Below, piece after piece: positions 47,977 through 56,312 of a DNA stretch of 64,000 bases. The position numbers and the translations under genes were made by a program. Within the stretch, counting starts at the first letter, position 1, and every line of letters begins with the position of its first letter. The stretch comes from CAZUDI01 sp964618975 (GTDB lineage Bacteria > Desulfobacterota > Desulfomonilia > UBA1062), in the NCBI GenBank assembly GCA_964618975.1, contig CAZUDI010000012.1, positions 9,141-73,140 of the forward strand, in the 5' to 3' direction. The notes under the pieces were generated by a model, which saw only the letters and a program-made list of their open reading frames with translations, did no database searches and was not told where the DNA came from.

Positions 47977-48382
47977 GCTGTCTCCCGCGCCCCCGGCGGG
48001 GACTTGGCCGGGAGTACTTTGCATATATCCAGAATGATTGGCCAAGTCAAGGGCAGAGCCCTTCAGGGAGGCCCAGACCTCGCGCTTAAGGTCTCGGAGT
48101 TGGTGCGTGGTAAATGGCCACTTCCAGAAGACGTGCAGGAAAGATGGCCCTCAGCCGTGTTGACGTGCCTGCCTGGAACGGTTATCCTTAAGGGCCTTGA
48201 GGGTCGAATTCCCCGCTGCTTGCGACGGAAAGCAGGGTCCAGGGTTTGCCCTGGGGTTCATACCCCAGATTCGCGATGGGTCGCCCCGGATGCTGGCGGC
48301 ATGCATTGAGGTTCAGGGTTTTCATCCACATGATTACAAAAGGTTAACCGGCGGGGCCGGAAAGGCCGGGGAGGAGGTGACG
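47977..48382. other. Spacer with repeat copy I
   Basis: About 400 bases between divergent genes with no gene seen. The well-conserved repeat copy at 48187-48270 is the main feature. Confidence 0.5.
48187..48270 (+). repeat. Dispersed palindromic repeat, copy I
   Basis: CCTTGAGGGTCGAATTCCCC, GCTGCTTGCGAC, GGGTCCAGGGTTTGCCCTGG, GGTTCATACCCCAGATTC: a near-full copy 113 bases upstream of the amidase start. Confidence 0.75.
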
Positions 48383-49882
48383 ATGGCGGGTGGCTTTCCC
48401 GAATACGATCACTTTGACGGGATGGGGCTGGCAGAGCTGGTCAAAAGACGGGAGATCTCCCCGGCAGAGCTGCTCGAAGAGGCCGTATCCCGCATCGAAC
48501 GGCTGAATCCGCACCTCAATGCGGTGATCCACCCCCTCTATGACCAGGCCCGCGAGCAGGTGCACGAGCACCCCCTTAAGGGGGCTTTCGCCGGGGTGCC
48601 CTTCCTGCTCAAGGACCTGCTGGCCGCCTATGCCGGCGCGCCGCTCACCATGGGCAGCAAGGCCTACAGGCACTACGTGCCCGCGCATGACAGCGAACTG
48701 GTCCGCCGTTTCAAGGCCAGCGGGGTCCTCATCCTGGGCAAGACCAACACCCCCGAGTTCGGACTCATGGGTATCACCGAGCCCGAACTCCACGGGCCCA
48801 CCCACAATCCCTGGAATCCCGATCATACCCCGGGGGGGTCGAGCGGCGGCTCAGCCGCCGCGGTGGCCGCCGGCATGGTGCCGCTGGCCTCGGGCGGCGA
48901 CGGCGGCGGTTCCATCCGCATCCCGGCCTCGCACTGCGGTCTGTTCGGGCTCAAACCCACACGGGGGCGCAATCCCACCGGGCCCGACTTCGGCCAGATC
49001 TGGCAGGGCGCGGCGGTTGAGCATGTCATCACGCGCAGCGTGCGCGACAGCGCGGCCATGCTGGACGTCACGCAGGGCGAAACCCCCGGCGCACCCTACA
49101 TGATCGCCCCGCCCGAGCGTCCTTTCCTGGGCGAGGTGGGGGCGGCCCCGGGTCGACTGCGCATTGCCCTTAATACGGCCTCCCCGCTGGGCAAGGACGT
49201 GCACCCCGAATGCATACAGGCGGCTGAGGAGGCCGCCTGTATGCTCACGGATTTGGGGCATGTCGTCGAGGAGGCGCGACCGCCTATTGACGGGCTCACG
49301 CTCGCGCAAAGCTATTTCACCATGTATTTCGGGGAGATGGCGGCCGACATACACGAGATGGAGCGTACCTTGGGCCGCAAGGCCCGCCCGGGCGATGTGG
49401 AGGCCACCACCTGGGTCCTCTCCCTGCTGGGCCGGAGCGTTTCGGCCGGGGAGTTCGTGCGCGCCCTGAGGGAATGGGACCGGGCCGCCCGCGCGATGGG
49501 AAGCTTTCTGGGCGTGTTTGACCTCTACCTGACCCCCACTACTGCCGCGCCCCCGGTGAGGATCGGCGAACTGGCGCCCTCTGCGGCCCAGCGGGCGCTG
49601 CTGACGGTCGTGAACACCCTGGGCCTGGGACACACCCTCAAGGCGCTCGGTCTGGTGGAGGGTCTGGCCTCTGATAGCCTGGAGAAGACCCCCTTCACGC
49701 AGCTCGCCAACATGACGGGCCTGCCGGCCATGTCGGTGCCACTGCACTGGACTCCGCAGGGGCTCCCGGTGGGGGTGCACTTCACGGGGCGCTTCGGAGA
49801 CGAGGCCACGCTCTTGCGTCTGGCCGCACAGCTGGAACAGGCCTTCCCCTGGTTCGACCGGCGGCCGGCGCTCACGGGCTAA
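48383..49882 (+). CDS. Amidase signature-family hydrolase
   Basis: A 499-aa amidase with the Ser-Ser-Lys triad visible: the Lys in PFLLKDLLAAYAG near residue 77, and the Gly/Ser-rich signature TPGGSSGGSAAAVAAGM near 149-165 with ASGGDGGGSIRIPA following. GGAGGTGACG precedes the ATG at 48383. The closest families are 6-aminohexanoate-cyclic-dimer hydrolase-like and generic amidases. A GatA role is unlikely because no gatB/C lie nearby. Five bases before the Xni gene. Confidence 0.88.
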   Translation: MAGGFPEYDHFDGMGLAELVKRREISPAELLEEAVSRIERLNPHLNAVIHPLYDQAREQVHEHPLKGAFAGVPFLLKDLLAAYAGAPLTMGSKAYRHYVPAHDSELVRRFKASGVLILGKTNTPEFGLMGITEPELHGPTHNPWNPDHTPGGSSGGSAAAVAAGMVPLASGGDGGGSIRIPASHCGLFGLKPTRGRNPTGPDFGQIWQGAAVEHVITRSVRDSAAMLDVTQGETPGAPYMIAPPERPFLGEVGAAPGRLRIALNTASPLGKDVHPECIQAAEEAACMLTDLGHVVEEARPPIDGLTLAQSYFTMYFGEMAADIHEMERTLGRKARPGDVEATTWVLSLLGRSVSAGEFVRALREWDRAARAMGSFLGVFDLYLTPTTAAPPVRIGELAPSAAQRALLTVVNTLGLGHTLKALGLVEGLASDSLEKTPFTQLANMTGLPAMSVPLHWTPQGLPVGVHFTGRFGDEATLLRLAAQLEQAFPWFDRRPALTG

Positions 49883-49887
49883 GGGCG

Positions 49888-50679
49888 ATGAGCGTGTCCG
49901 TCAGGCTGCTGCTGGTCGATGCCCTCAACCTGATCCGCCGCATCCATGCCGCCCAGGGCGGCGCCGACGAGAGGGAGCGCGTGGAGCGGGCCCGTGAGGG
50001 CAGCGTGCAGTCGCTGCTGCGCGCCCTGCGGGAGTGCCGGCCGACACATGCGGCCTGTGTGTTCGAGGGCCAGGGGACCAAGTGGCGCAAGCGGGCCTAC
50101 CCCGGGTACAAGGAGGGCCGCCCCTCCATACCCGAGGACCTGGAAAGAGACCTGCCCGCCTTCCGGGCGGCCTTTGGTCGCCTCGGAGTGGACTCGCTCA
50201 GCCATGCCGCCTGCGAGGCGGACGACGTGATCGCCACGCTGGCGGCCAAGGCCGCCGCCCGGGGGGCCCAGGTGACCATCCTTTCCACCGACAAGGTCTT
50301 TCTGCAGCTGCTTGGGCCCGGTGTGGTCGTGCGGGATCACTTCGAACGGCAGGATCTGGATCGGGAGTATGTGGCCTCCCGTTTCGGGGTGTTGCCGGAG
50401 GACCTGGTGGATTTCTGGGCGCTTACCGGCCACGGGACGAACGGCATCACGGGCGTGCCCGGCGTGGGCCCCAAGAGCGCCTCCAGACTTATCGGCGCCC
50501 ACGGGACCCTGGAGGGCGTGCTGCAGGCGGCGGGCAATATGGAAGGTAGGCTGGGCGATACGCTCAGGCAGCACGCCGAGGATGCCCGTCTGGCCCGGCG
50601 GCTGATGCGCCTGCAGGACGATCTGGTGCTCGGGGTCAACCTGCGCGACCTGCGGTATGCGCCGGGGGCAGGCGACTGA
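49888..50679 (+). CDS. Xni/ExoIX-type 5'-3' exonuclease (flap endonuclease family)
   Basis: A 263-aa PIN-like 5'-nuclease equivalent to the N-terminal domain of DNA polymerase I without the polymerase. LLVDALNLIRR near residues 8-18, YPGYKEGRP near 71-79, EADDVIATLA near 110-119 and the helix-hairpin-helix GVPGVGPKSASRLI near 189-202 are visible. It resembles Xni more than PolA because of its length. Followed closely by a DUF2835 gene. Probably acts on flap or branched DNA, though some Xni proteins are weak nucleases. Confidence 0.85.
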   Translation: MSVSVRLLLVDALNLIRRIHAAQGGADERERVERAREGSVQSLLRALRECRPTHAACVFEGQGTKWRKRAYPGYKEGRPSIPEDLERDLPAFRAAFGRLGVDSLSHAACEADDVIATLAAKAAARGAQVTILSTDKVFLQLLGPGVVVRDHFERQDLDREYVASRFGVLPEDLVDFWALTGHGTNGITGVPGVGPKSASRLIGAHGTLEGVLQAAGNMEGRLGDTLRQHAEDARLARRLMRLQDDLVLGVNLRDLRYAPGAGD

Positions 50680-50683
50680 GGCC

Positions 50684-50905
50684 ATGCAGGAGAAGATCCG
50701 CTTCAGCCTGAGCATCTCGGCGGAGGATTTCCTGGCCTACTACCGCGGTGAGGCCCGGCAGGTTCTGGTGCGGGCGCACGACGGCCGGCGGGTGAGCTTT
50801 CCGGCCGAGAGGCTGCGCCCCTTCGTCACCCAAGCGGGCGTGCGCGGGGACTTCGAGATGGTCATCGACGGACAGAGGCGCTGCGTGAGTCTGCGGAGGA
50901 TATAG
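50684..50905 (+). CDS. DUF2835 family protein
   Basis: A 73-aa conserved protein of the DUF2835 family, recognised by FSLSISAEDFLAYYRGEARQ at the start, GRRVSFPAERLRPFVT in the middle and the terminal FEMVIDGQRRCVSLRRI region. Function unknown. The ATG at 50684 is four bases past the exonuclease stop. Such small proteins are common in Gammaproteobacteria, so its presence hints at exchange or wider distribution. Confidence 0.75.
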   Translation: MQEKIRFSLSISAEDFLAYYRGEARQVLVRAHDGRRVSFPAERLRPFVTQAGVRGDFEMVIDGQRRCVSLRRI

Positions 50906-50919
50906 CCGGAGGGCGCTCC

Positions 50920-50998
50920 CCTGAACCCCAGGGGCTTGATATCCGGACGCGCCTTGACGCCGCGAGCGGTCAAGGAATTCGACCCTCGAGCGATCAAA
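50920..50998 (-). repeat. Dispersed palindromic repeat, copy J (reverse)
   Basis: On the minus strand: TTTGATCGCTCGAGGGTCGAATTCC, TTGACCGCTCGCGGCGTCAAGG, and a terminal CCCCTGGGGTTCAG. It begins about 15 bases after the DUF2835 stop. Confidence 0.7.
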
Positions 50999-51079
50999 GC
51001 CCGTTGTACCTCTGTAAAGACAACGCCCCAGATTCATGGTAGAAACACTACAAACGAAAAAGCATGAAGGAGTAGGCCC

Positions 51080-51703
51080 ATGATTCATGAGAATGCGGTG
51101 ACCGATTTTTGTGCCCGTGAGTATACACCGGCTATCGATGAGAGCGCCTTTGTCCACCCCCTGGCGGCGGTGATCGGGCATGTGCTCATCGGCAGGAGGG
51201 TCCTGGTTTCCCCCTTTGCCTCGATCAGGGGCGACGAGGGGCAGCCCCTGTTCGTGGGTGACGAGTCCAACGTACAGGACGGGGTGATCATCCACGCCCT
51301 GGAAACCGAGGCGGACGGACGTCCGGTCGAGGACCACCTGGTGGAGAACGCAGGCAGGAAGTATGCCGTCTACATCGGCCAGCGCGTTTCTCTGGCACAC
51401 CAGGTGCAAGTCCACGGGCCCGCCTTCGTGGGCGACGGGACCTTCGTGGGCATGAAGTCGCTGGTGTTCAAGGCGCGTGTCGGCAGGAACTGCGTCATCG
51501 AACCGGGCTGCATCGTCATGGGGGTCAGTGTGCCCGATGGCCGCTACGTGCCCGCCGGCACCACCCTCACCCAGCAGACAGCGGCCGAGGCCCTGCCGGC
51601 GATTACCGCCGACTACCCCTTGCGGAACATGAACGCGGGCGTGGTGCACGTCAACACCCACCTGGCGGACGGGTACAACCGCTCCGGCCTCGGGCGCCCT
51701 TAA
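51080..51703 (+). CDS. Gamma-class carbonic anhydrase (Cam type)
   Basis: A 207-aa left-handed beta-helix enzyme hydrating CO2. All three metal His of archaeal Cam are in register: H72, H107 and H112 (HALET and SLAHQVQVHGP). So are the proton-shuttle Glu residues: E53 (RGDEGQP) and E75 (ALET), equivalents of Cam Glu62 and Glu84. The acidic surface loop between E75 and E90 marks it as Cam rather than CamH. Unlike the archaeal Cam precursor it has no signal peptide, so it is cytoplasmic. It may supply or remove bicarbonate for carboxylation or acetoacetate chemistry (inference). Confidence 0.9.
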   Translation: MIHENAVTDFCAREYTPAIDESAFVHPLAAVIGHVLIGRRVLVSPFASIRGDEGQPLFVGDESNVQDGVIIHALETEADGRPVEDHLVENAGRKYAVYIGQRVSLAHQVQVHGPAFVGDGTFVGMKSLVFKARVGRNCVIEPGCIVMGVSVPDGRYVPAGTTLTQQTAAEALPAITADYPLRNMNAGVVHVNTHLADGYNRSGLGRP

Positions 51704-51725
51704 GGGCCCCTTCAGCGACACAAGG

Positions 51726-52268
51726 GTGACGGCGATGCGCGCTCCGCATGCGCTGCTGCTGCGGCACCAGGAGCTCTTCGTCCCGGGGGAACTGCCCGGA
51801 GCGGTGCTGGACCTGGCCTGCGGCGACGGGCACAACGGACTGTATCTGGCCGCGCGCGGGCTGGACGTGGTCCTGGCCGACCGCTCGCAGGCGGCCCTGG
51901 ATAGGGCGCGGGCCCGCGTGCAGGCAACCGGCGGCAGCGTGGAGTTCTGGAGGGTGGATCTCGAAGAGGAGGGCCGCAACCCCCTGGCGGGGCGGACCTG
52001 GGGCGCCATCCTGGTCTTTCGTTATCTGCACCGTCCCCTGATCCCCCCCATCCGGGAGGCCCTGGCCCCGGGAGGGGTGCTTGTGTACGAAACCTTCACC
52101 GCGGACCAGGCCCTCCTGGGACGGCCCACGAATCCGGACTTCCTGCTCAGACGGGGAGAGTTGCGGGGCTGGTTTGCGGACTGGGAGCTGATCGAGGCCT
52201 ACGAGGGCCTCCAGTCCGACCCGCCGAGCTACCGCTCCGGGCTCGTCTGCCGCAAGCCCGCGCGCTAG
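51726..52268 (+). CDS. Class I SAM-dependent methyltransferase
   Basis: A 180-aa methyltransferase with motif I VLDLACGDGHNGLYLA near residues 27-42 and post-I DVVLADRS near 47-54. Motif IV is AILVFRYLHRPLI near 94-106. It belongs to the TehB/UbiE-like short group; the substrate is unknown. Starts at GTG 51726 or ATG 51735 (three residues shorter). It follows the carbonic anhydrase by 22 bases and is followed by a decayed acetyltransferase. Confidence 0.8.
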   Translation: MTAMRAPHALLLRHQELFVPGELPGAVLDLACGDGHNGLYLAARGLDVVLADRSQAALDRARARVQATGGSVEFWRVDLEEEGRNPLAGRTWGAILVFRYLHRPLIPPIREALAPGGVLVYETFTADQALLGRPTNPDFLLRRGELRGWFADWELIEAYEGLQSDPPSYRSGLVCRKPAR

Positions 52269-52298
52269 CTTCATCCGCCGGGGGATCGGACACCGCTC

Positions 52299-52765
52299 AC
52301 GCCGGCTGAGATCGCCATCGTCCGGGCCTGCCGCGCGGATGTGGCCGCGGCCCTGATGCGCCAGGCATCCGAGATCCTCATCGCGCGCGGCGATCCCCTG
52401 TGGCTGCTCGAGGGGGTCACCCCGGAGCGTCTCGTGCCGTGCATGCACTCAGGCGAGCTGTTCCTGATCCGCATCGGGTACGAGGTGGGCGGCACCTTCC
52501 TCTTCCAGGGGGAGGATGTGCGCTACTGGCCGGATGTGCCGTCCAAAGGGGCGGCCTCTATCCACCGCCTGGTCGTCGCCTGGGCCGGGGAGCAGGCCCT
52601 CCAGACGGGGCCTGTCTGCGCCTCGGCACCGAGCAGCACCGCCTGCGCTTGCGAGCCTCCTACGAGTCCCTGGGTTTTGTATCTCACAGCTGCCGGCCGG
52701 TGGGCCGGCACAAGGTGGCGCGCTACGAGATGCAGCTGGGGCTCGCGACCCCGAGGCCTAGGTGA
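52299..52765 (+). pseudogene. Decayed GNAT-family acetyltransferase
   Basis: The reading frame from about 52299 encodes a GNAT start (TPAEIAIVRACRADVAAAL ... FQGEDVRYWP ... IHRLVVAW) but no ATG, GTG or TTG precedes it before a stop at 52266. After about 52590 the homologous sequence continues in another frame (RLRLRASYESLGFVSHS ... ARYEMQLGL) to a stop at 52765. Part of the acetyl-CoA loop between the two is missing. A deletion with frameshift and start loss is the simplest reading; sequencing error could explain one change but not all. It converges on the tetR gene. Confidence 0.7.
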
Positions 52766-53423
52766 GGGCGATGGCCTCGATGATGAGGTCCGTAGCCAGA
52801 TTCAGGGTTTCAGCGAGGTGTGATTTGCGCTCGGGGTGCTTGGTGGCCTTGATCTCCTCCAGTTGAGTCAGCCCGGCGAAGAGCCCCCAGATGATGTCGA
52901 TGAGGGCATAGCTGTCGATGTCCCTGATCAGGCCCTGGCGGGAAGCTGTCATGACCACCCGCCGTGCCAGCTCGAAGTCATAGGTCCCCTTGGAACTGAA
53001 GACCGTACGGCTCTCCTGGCTCAGTTCGCCGATCAGGTCCTTCTGTTGGAAGAAGACCTGGGCCACCCGGAGGGCATCGGGGGCCTGGACGTAGACCGCC
53101 AGGAGGGAGGCGAAGATGTCCTTAACGAGTTTCTTCCCGCTGCTATACAGTCCCTGCTCCAGGTTGCGCTCGATGAGCTCGAACTGTTCGGCCGAGACCT
53201 CCATGACGGGCAGCATCAGGGCGGCATAGAGCTCGTCCTTGGTCTTGAAATACTGGTAGATGGTGGGTTTGCTGATTTCGGCCTCGAGGGCGATTTCGTC
53301 CATGGTGGCCTTCTTGTAGCCCTTCGAGAAGAAGACCTTCTGGGCTGCATCCAGGATGCCCTGGATGCGCTGATCCTTCTTCCGCCGTCGGCGCGTGTAT
53401 ATGACCTGACTGTGATTCTGCAT
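52758..53423 (-). CDS. TetR/AcrR-family regulator
   Basis: A 221-aa regulator. The TetR HTH lies in GYKKATMDEIALEAEISKPT then YQYFKTKDELYAAL (about residues 35-68), with a basic N-terminus (RRRRKKDQR). The C-terminal helical domain resembles TetR_C proteins acting on fatty-acid or aromatic CoA pathways, without a firm subgroup. An upstream TTCACAACGTGTAAA near-palindrome (53513-53527) next to a minus-strand TTGACA (53539-53534) may be its own operator. Target genes could include the CoA-transferase pair 1.6 kb away. Confidence 0.87.
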   Translation of the reverse strand: MQNHSQVIYTRRRRKKDQRIQGILDAAQKVFFSKGYKKATMDEIALEAEISKPTIYQYFKTKDELYAALMLPVMEVSAEQFELIERNLEQGLYSSGKKLVKDIFASLLAVYVQAPDALRVAQVFFQQKDLIGELSQESRTVFSSKGTYDFELARRVVMTASRQGLIRDIDSYALIDIIWGLFAGLTQLEEIKATKHPERKSHLAETLNLATDLIIEAIALT

Positions 53424-53685
53424 GGATCACCCCATCCGTCGATGTGCCCCTCAGGGCCGGAGAATGCAGCCCACAGCGATTTGAATGCCGGCCACCTCCC
53501 GGAGCCTCAACATTCACAACGTGTAAAGGTCTTTGTCAAGGGAAATTTGGTCCCTGGGGGGGGTGCCCGCAGAATACCAGCCCGGTGATTACGCCCGGCA
53601 CCCTTTTCAAGAAAGGGGCCCCTTAAACCGAAAAGCTCTGATGCAGGGGCACCGATACAGGGGGCCCCTTGGAAGGGGGTAGGTT
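53424..53685. other. Divergent spacer with possible TetR autoregulatory site
   Basis: About 260 bases, no gene. Minus-strand -35 TTGACA at 53539-53534 without a good -10; the imperfect palindrome TTCACAACGTGTAAA at 53513-53527 overlaps that promoter region. A GGGGCCCC-rich stretch precedes the exported-protein start. Confidence 0.4.
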
Positions 53686-54180
53686 ATGCGAAGCACGATC
53701 ATTGCGGTGTCCTTTCTCATGCTGACGTTTCTGCCCGTCTGGGGTGCCGAGGCCCAGGGCGCCGACGGTCCGGGGATCGTCCACCGGGTGGTGGCCTATG
53801 TCCCCAACCGGGTGCTGGATGTCTTCGACCTCGTGCGCCTCAGGGTACGGGTGGGGCCCGGCTTTGCCATCGGGATCAGGGCCACGGAGGCCGCCGATGT
53901 GTTCGCCGGCTCGTATCTGTCGGTATATGCAGGGTTGCCGGGTCCGCGCTCGCGCCGATTGCCCCGCCTCCCGCTGGGGCTTGAGAGCCGCAGCGGCGTG
54001 GAGGCGAGCCTGGTGGATGTCTCCACCGGGGTGGGTTTGGGGCCCGACTACTCGAACACCGAGTTCGGGCTCGGATTCCAGGCGGCGCTTATCGGGGTGG
54101 ACATGGGCCTGGACCCCTTCGAGATCGTGGATCTCATTGCGGGCATCTTTTTCCTCGATCCGCGCGGCGATGACCTGTGA
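53686..54180 (+). CDS. Conserved exported protein of unknown function
   Basis: A 164-aa protein with a signal peptide (MRSTIIAVSFLMLTFLPVWG, cut after AEA). The mature part, VPNRVLDVFDLVRLRVRVG near residues 39-57, AGSYLSVYAGLPGPR near 74-88, GLDPFEIVDLIAGIFFLDP near 142-160 and a terminal DDL, looks like a conserved proteobacterial periplasmic or envelope family without assigned function. AGGGGGTAGGTT precedes the ATG. Monocistronic, ending at a perfect palindromic terminator. Confidence 0.65.
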   Translation: MRSTIIAVSFLMLTFLPVWGAEAQGADGPGIVHRVVAYVPNRVLDVFDLVRLRVRVGPGFAIGIRATEAADVFAGSYLSVYAGLPGPRSRRLPRLPLGLESRSGVEASLVDVSTGVGLGPDYSNTEFGLGFQAALIGVDMGLDPFEIVDLIAGIFFLDPRGDDL

Positions 54181-54184
54181 GACA

Positions 54185-54226
54185 CAGGGGGCGGACCTGC
54201 CGCTTAAGCGGCAGGTCCGCCCCCTG
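54185..54226. terminator. Perfect 42-bp palindrome, bidirectional terminator
   Basis: Two exact 21-base arms (54185-54205 and 54206-54226) meet at CTTAAG with no loop. It lies four bases after the exported-protein stop and seven bases before the convergent CoA-transferase stop. No T-run, but it would form a very stable hairpin in both transcripts. Confidence 0.7.
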
Positions 54227-54233
54227 ATAGGCC

Positions 54234-55046
54234 CTATTCCTGGGCCAGCCGCATGGCGTTCTGGATGCCGAGCTCCATCATGATGGCCCGGCCCACGGAC
54301 TCGGTGGGGGCGAAGGTGCGGATGAAGTCGATCTCCTCTTCTGTGGGCGGCGGGGTCACGCTCAGGTCGTCAGCGATCTTCAGCTCCCAGGGCACCTTCT
54401 TCTTGATCGATTCCAGGCTGGCACCCGGATGGATCTGGGCCAGGTACATCTCCTTGGTGGTCTCGTCGAAGCGGAAGATGCCCTGGGTGGTCAGCAGCAT
54501 GGAGGGGCCGCTGCCGGGGGGGAAGAGCCCGCAGGCGTCGCGGCTGTCGCCGCCGTCGAGATAGCCGGGCGAGGTGAAGTAGTCGAGCTCCTTGACGAAT
54601 TCGCCGCCGCGCATGGTGAGGATGGTGCGCTTGGCGTACGAGATGAAATCGGCGGCGCCCCCCGATCCGGGCAGCCGGGCCGTGGGGTTGTAATAGTCGC
54701 CGATCACGGTGGTGTTGAGGTTGCCGAATTTGTCGATCTGGGCCACGCCCAGGAAGCACACGTCCACGAAGCCGCGGTAGGTCATGGTGAAGGCCGAGAA
54801 GAGGTCGGTGGCGTACGAGAAGCCGCGGCAGGAATGCGCGTCGGCGATGTGGTTGGGCGGCACCAGGGGCTGGAAGTCGATGATGCCCGATTCCATCATC
54901 AGCGTGGCGTGGGGGGCGTGCAGTGACTTGGCCAGCGCACCGGCCGTCGTGGGAAGACCCACCCCCAGGATGACATTCTCAAAGTCGTGGATCTCCCTGG
55001 CCGCAGCAATGATGAGCAGTTCGTTGAGGGAATAGCGGTTACTCAT
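54234..55046 (-). CDS. CoA-transferase subunit B (GctB/IpdB-like)
   Basis: A 270-aa class I CoA-transferase beta subunit starting MSNRYSLNELLIIAAAREI. The VILGVGLPTTAGALAKSLHAP segment is near residues 25-45 and a MMESGIIDF segment near 49-57 whose Glu is at the expected thioester position. IDKFGNLNTT and FISYAKRTILTMRGGEFV support the family. Its start overlaps the alpha subunit stop by four bases. By sequence feel it is closer to glutaconate/IpdB-like proteins than to SCOT. IpdAB opens a sterol ring as a hydrolase, an alternative to transferase activity. Confidence 0.82.
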   Translation of the reverse strand: MSNRYSLNELLIIAAAREIHDFENVILGVGLPTTAGALAKSLHAPHATLMMESGIIDFQPLVPPNHIADAHSCRGFSYATDLFSAFTMTYRGFVDVCFLGVAQIDKFGNLNTTVIGDYYNPTARLPGSGGAADFISYAKRTILTMRGGEFVKELDYFTSPGYLDGGDSRDACGLFPPGSGPSMLLTTQGIFRFDETTKEMYLAQIHPGASLESIKKKVPWELKIADDLSVTPPPTEEEIDFIRTFAPTESVGRAIMMELGIQNAMRLAQE

Positions 55047-56086
55047 ATCAGGAGCCCCCTTTCTTCCATGATCTTTTCCAGTTCCTGGGGCGTGATCCCC
55101 ATGGAGCGCTCCCTGCCGTTCTCGTCCCAGCAGGAGGTGAAGGCCGACCCGTAATTGGCCGGGGCCGAGTAGTACGCCTTGGCGCGGATGGCATCCAGGG
55201 CGCGCATCCCGAATTTTTCCACATAGTGCGACAGGTAGGCCTGGCGGTTCTTGCAGCCCAGAACCCACTCGTCGATGTAGGCGGCCAGACCCTCGGACGA
55301 GGTGTCGGCCATGAAGAAGAGCGCATAGGCCAGCCGGTCGAGGTTGTAGTAGCCGAGGACCTCGGTGGGGTGTGACCCGAAGGGGACCTCCACCACCGCA
55401 TCCACGCGGTAGCCGGGGATCACGGTCAGGTGCGGGCTGGACTGGATGATGTCGTGTTCCACGATCTCCTCGCACGAGACGATGATGCGCTTGGAGCACA
55501 GGGCGGCCGCGCCCACGCTGCCCAGCGCGCCCCAGTACTGGGCGTTGCCGAAGCGGTCGGCGCGCTGCACATGCACGATGCACACGTCCGGGTTGGCGGC
55601 GGGCACGGTGAGCACTTCCTTGCCCGTGTAGGGGCAGGTGATGACACGGAACTTGTCCTCTCCCATGAAGGAGCGCTTCTTGAACAGGTCGGTGACCATG
55701 ACCCCTTCGAGCACCTGCATGTAGGTGAACCCGTGCATGCCGGCCACGAGCCGGGCGTTGTAGTCGAAGTTCGTGTAGTCCTCCATTTCGAGGGTGTGCG
55801 CCTGCAGGGCACGCTCCACGGCCGACCCGCCGTTCTTGCCGCCGGCGCGGTAGACATAGGTGGTGATCAGCCGATCCACGCACCCGCCGCCGACGAGCAC
55901 CTCCACGTCGAAGACCCCGGACTGCGAGTACAGGGTGAGACCCTTGAGACGTTGCCGTACCACCTCGAAGACGAGCTCGGCACAGGTGCCGACGGTGTAG
56001 TTCCCGATGATCAGGTGATCACCGTCGTGCACGAACTCGCGGATGGCCTGGTCGGCACCCATTACCTTGGACTTTGCCTCTTTCAC
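55043..56086 (-). CDS. CoA-transferase subunit A (GctA/IpdA-like)
   Basis: A 347-aa alpha subunit: MGADQAIREFVHDGDHLIIG opening, then VGTCAELVFEVVRQ near 32-45, NPDVCIVHVQRADRFGNAQ near 167-185 and the C-terminal MGITPQELEKIMEERG. With the overlapping B subunit it forms a heteromeric class I CoA-transferase (glutaconate type) or an IpdAB-like ring-opening CoA hydrolase. A near-consensus promoter precedes it. The presence elsewhere of an SCP2/SCP-x operon makes the IpdAB alternative worth considering. Confidence 0.82.
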   Translation of the reverse strand: MKEAKSKVMGADQAIREFVHDGDHLIIGNYTVGTCAELVFEVVRQRLKGLTLYSQSGVFDVEVLVGGGCVDRLITTYVYRAGGKNGGSAVERALQAHTLEMEDYTNFDYNARLVAGMHGFTYMQVLEGVMVTDLFKKRSFMGEDKFRVITCPYTGKEVLTVPAANPDVCIVHVQRADRFGNAQYWGALGSVGAAALCSKRIIVSCEEIVEHDIIQSSPHLTVIPGYRVDAVVEVPFGSHPTEVLGYYNLDRLAYALFFMADTSSEGLAAYIDEWVLGCKNRQAYLSHYVEKFGMRALDAIRAKAYYSAPANYGSAFTSCWDENGRERSMGITPQELEKIMEERGLLI

Positions 56087-56223
56087 GCTGTTCCTCCTTT
56101 CTGCCTTGGGATGGTTATTTTCGTAGCTGCGTATCCTGCGTAAGGCTGGACGTTGGAAAGGGTCTTGTGTGAATGGAAACCCGGCTGGTAGAATGCATGC
56201 GCAGACACTGGCATTAAGGAGAC

Positions 56224-56252
56224 ATCATAGGTGGGATTGGCGTGATTGTCAA
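56224..56252 (-). promoter_or_regulatory. Promoter of the CoA-transferase operon
   Basis: Minus strand: -35 TTGACA at 56252-56247, a 17-bp spacer, and -10 TATGAT at 56229-56224. Near consensus; leader about 130 nt. Confidence 0.6.
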
Positions 56253-56312
56253 TGACGGGAAAGGGAGCGCGACAGGGGTGCGGGCAAGGCGCCCGGGTGG
56301 AGGGCGGCGCTG

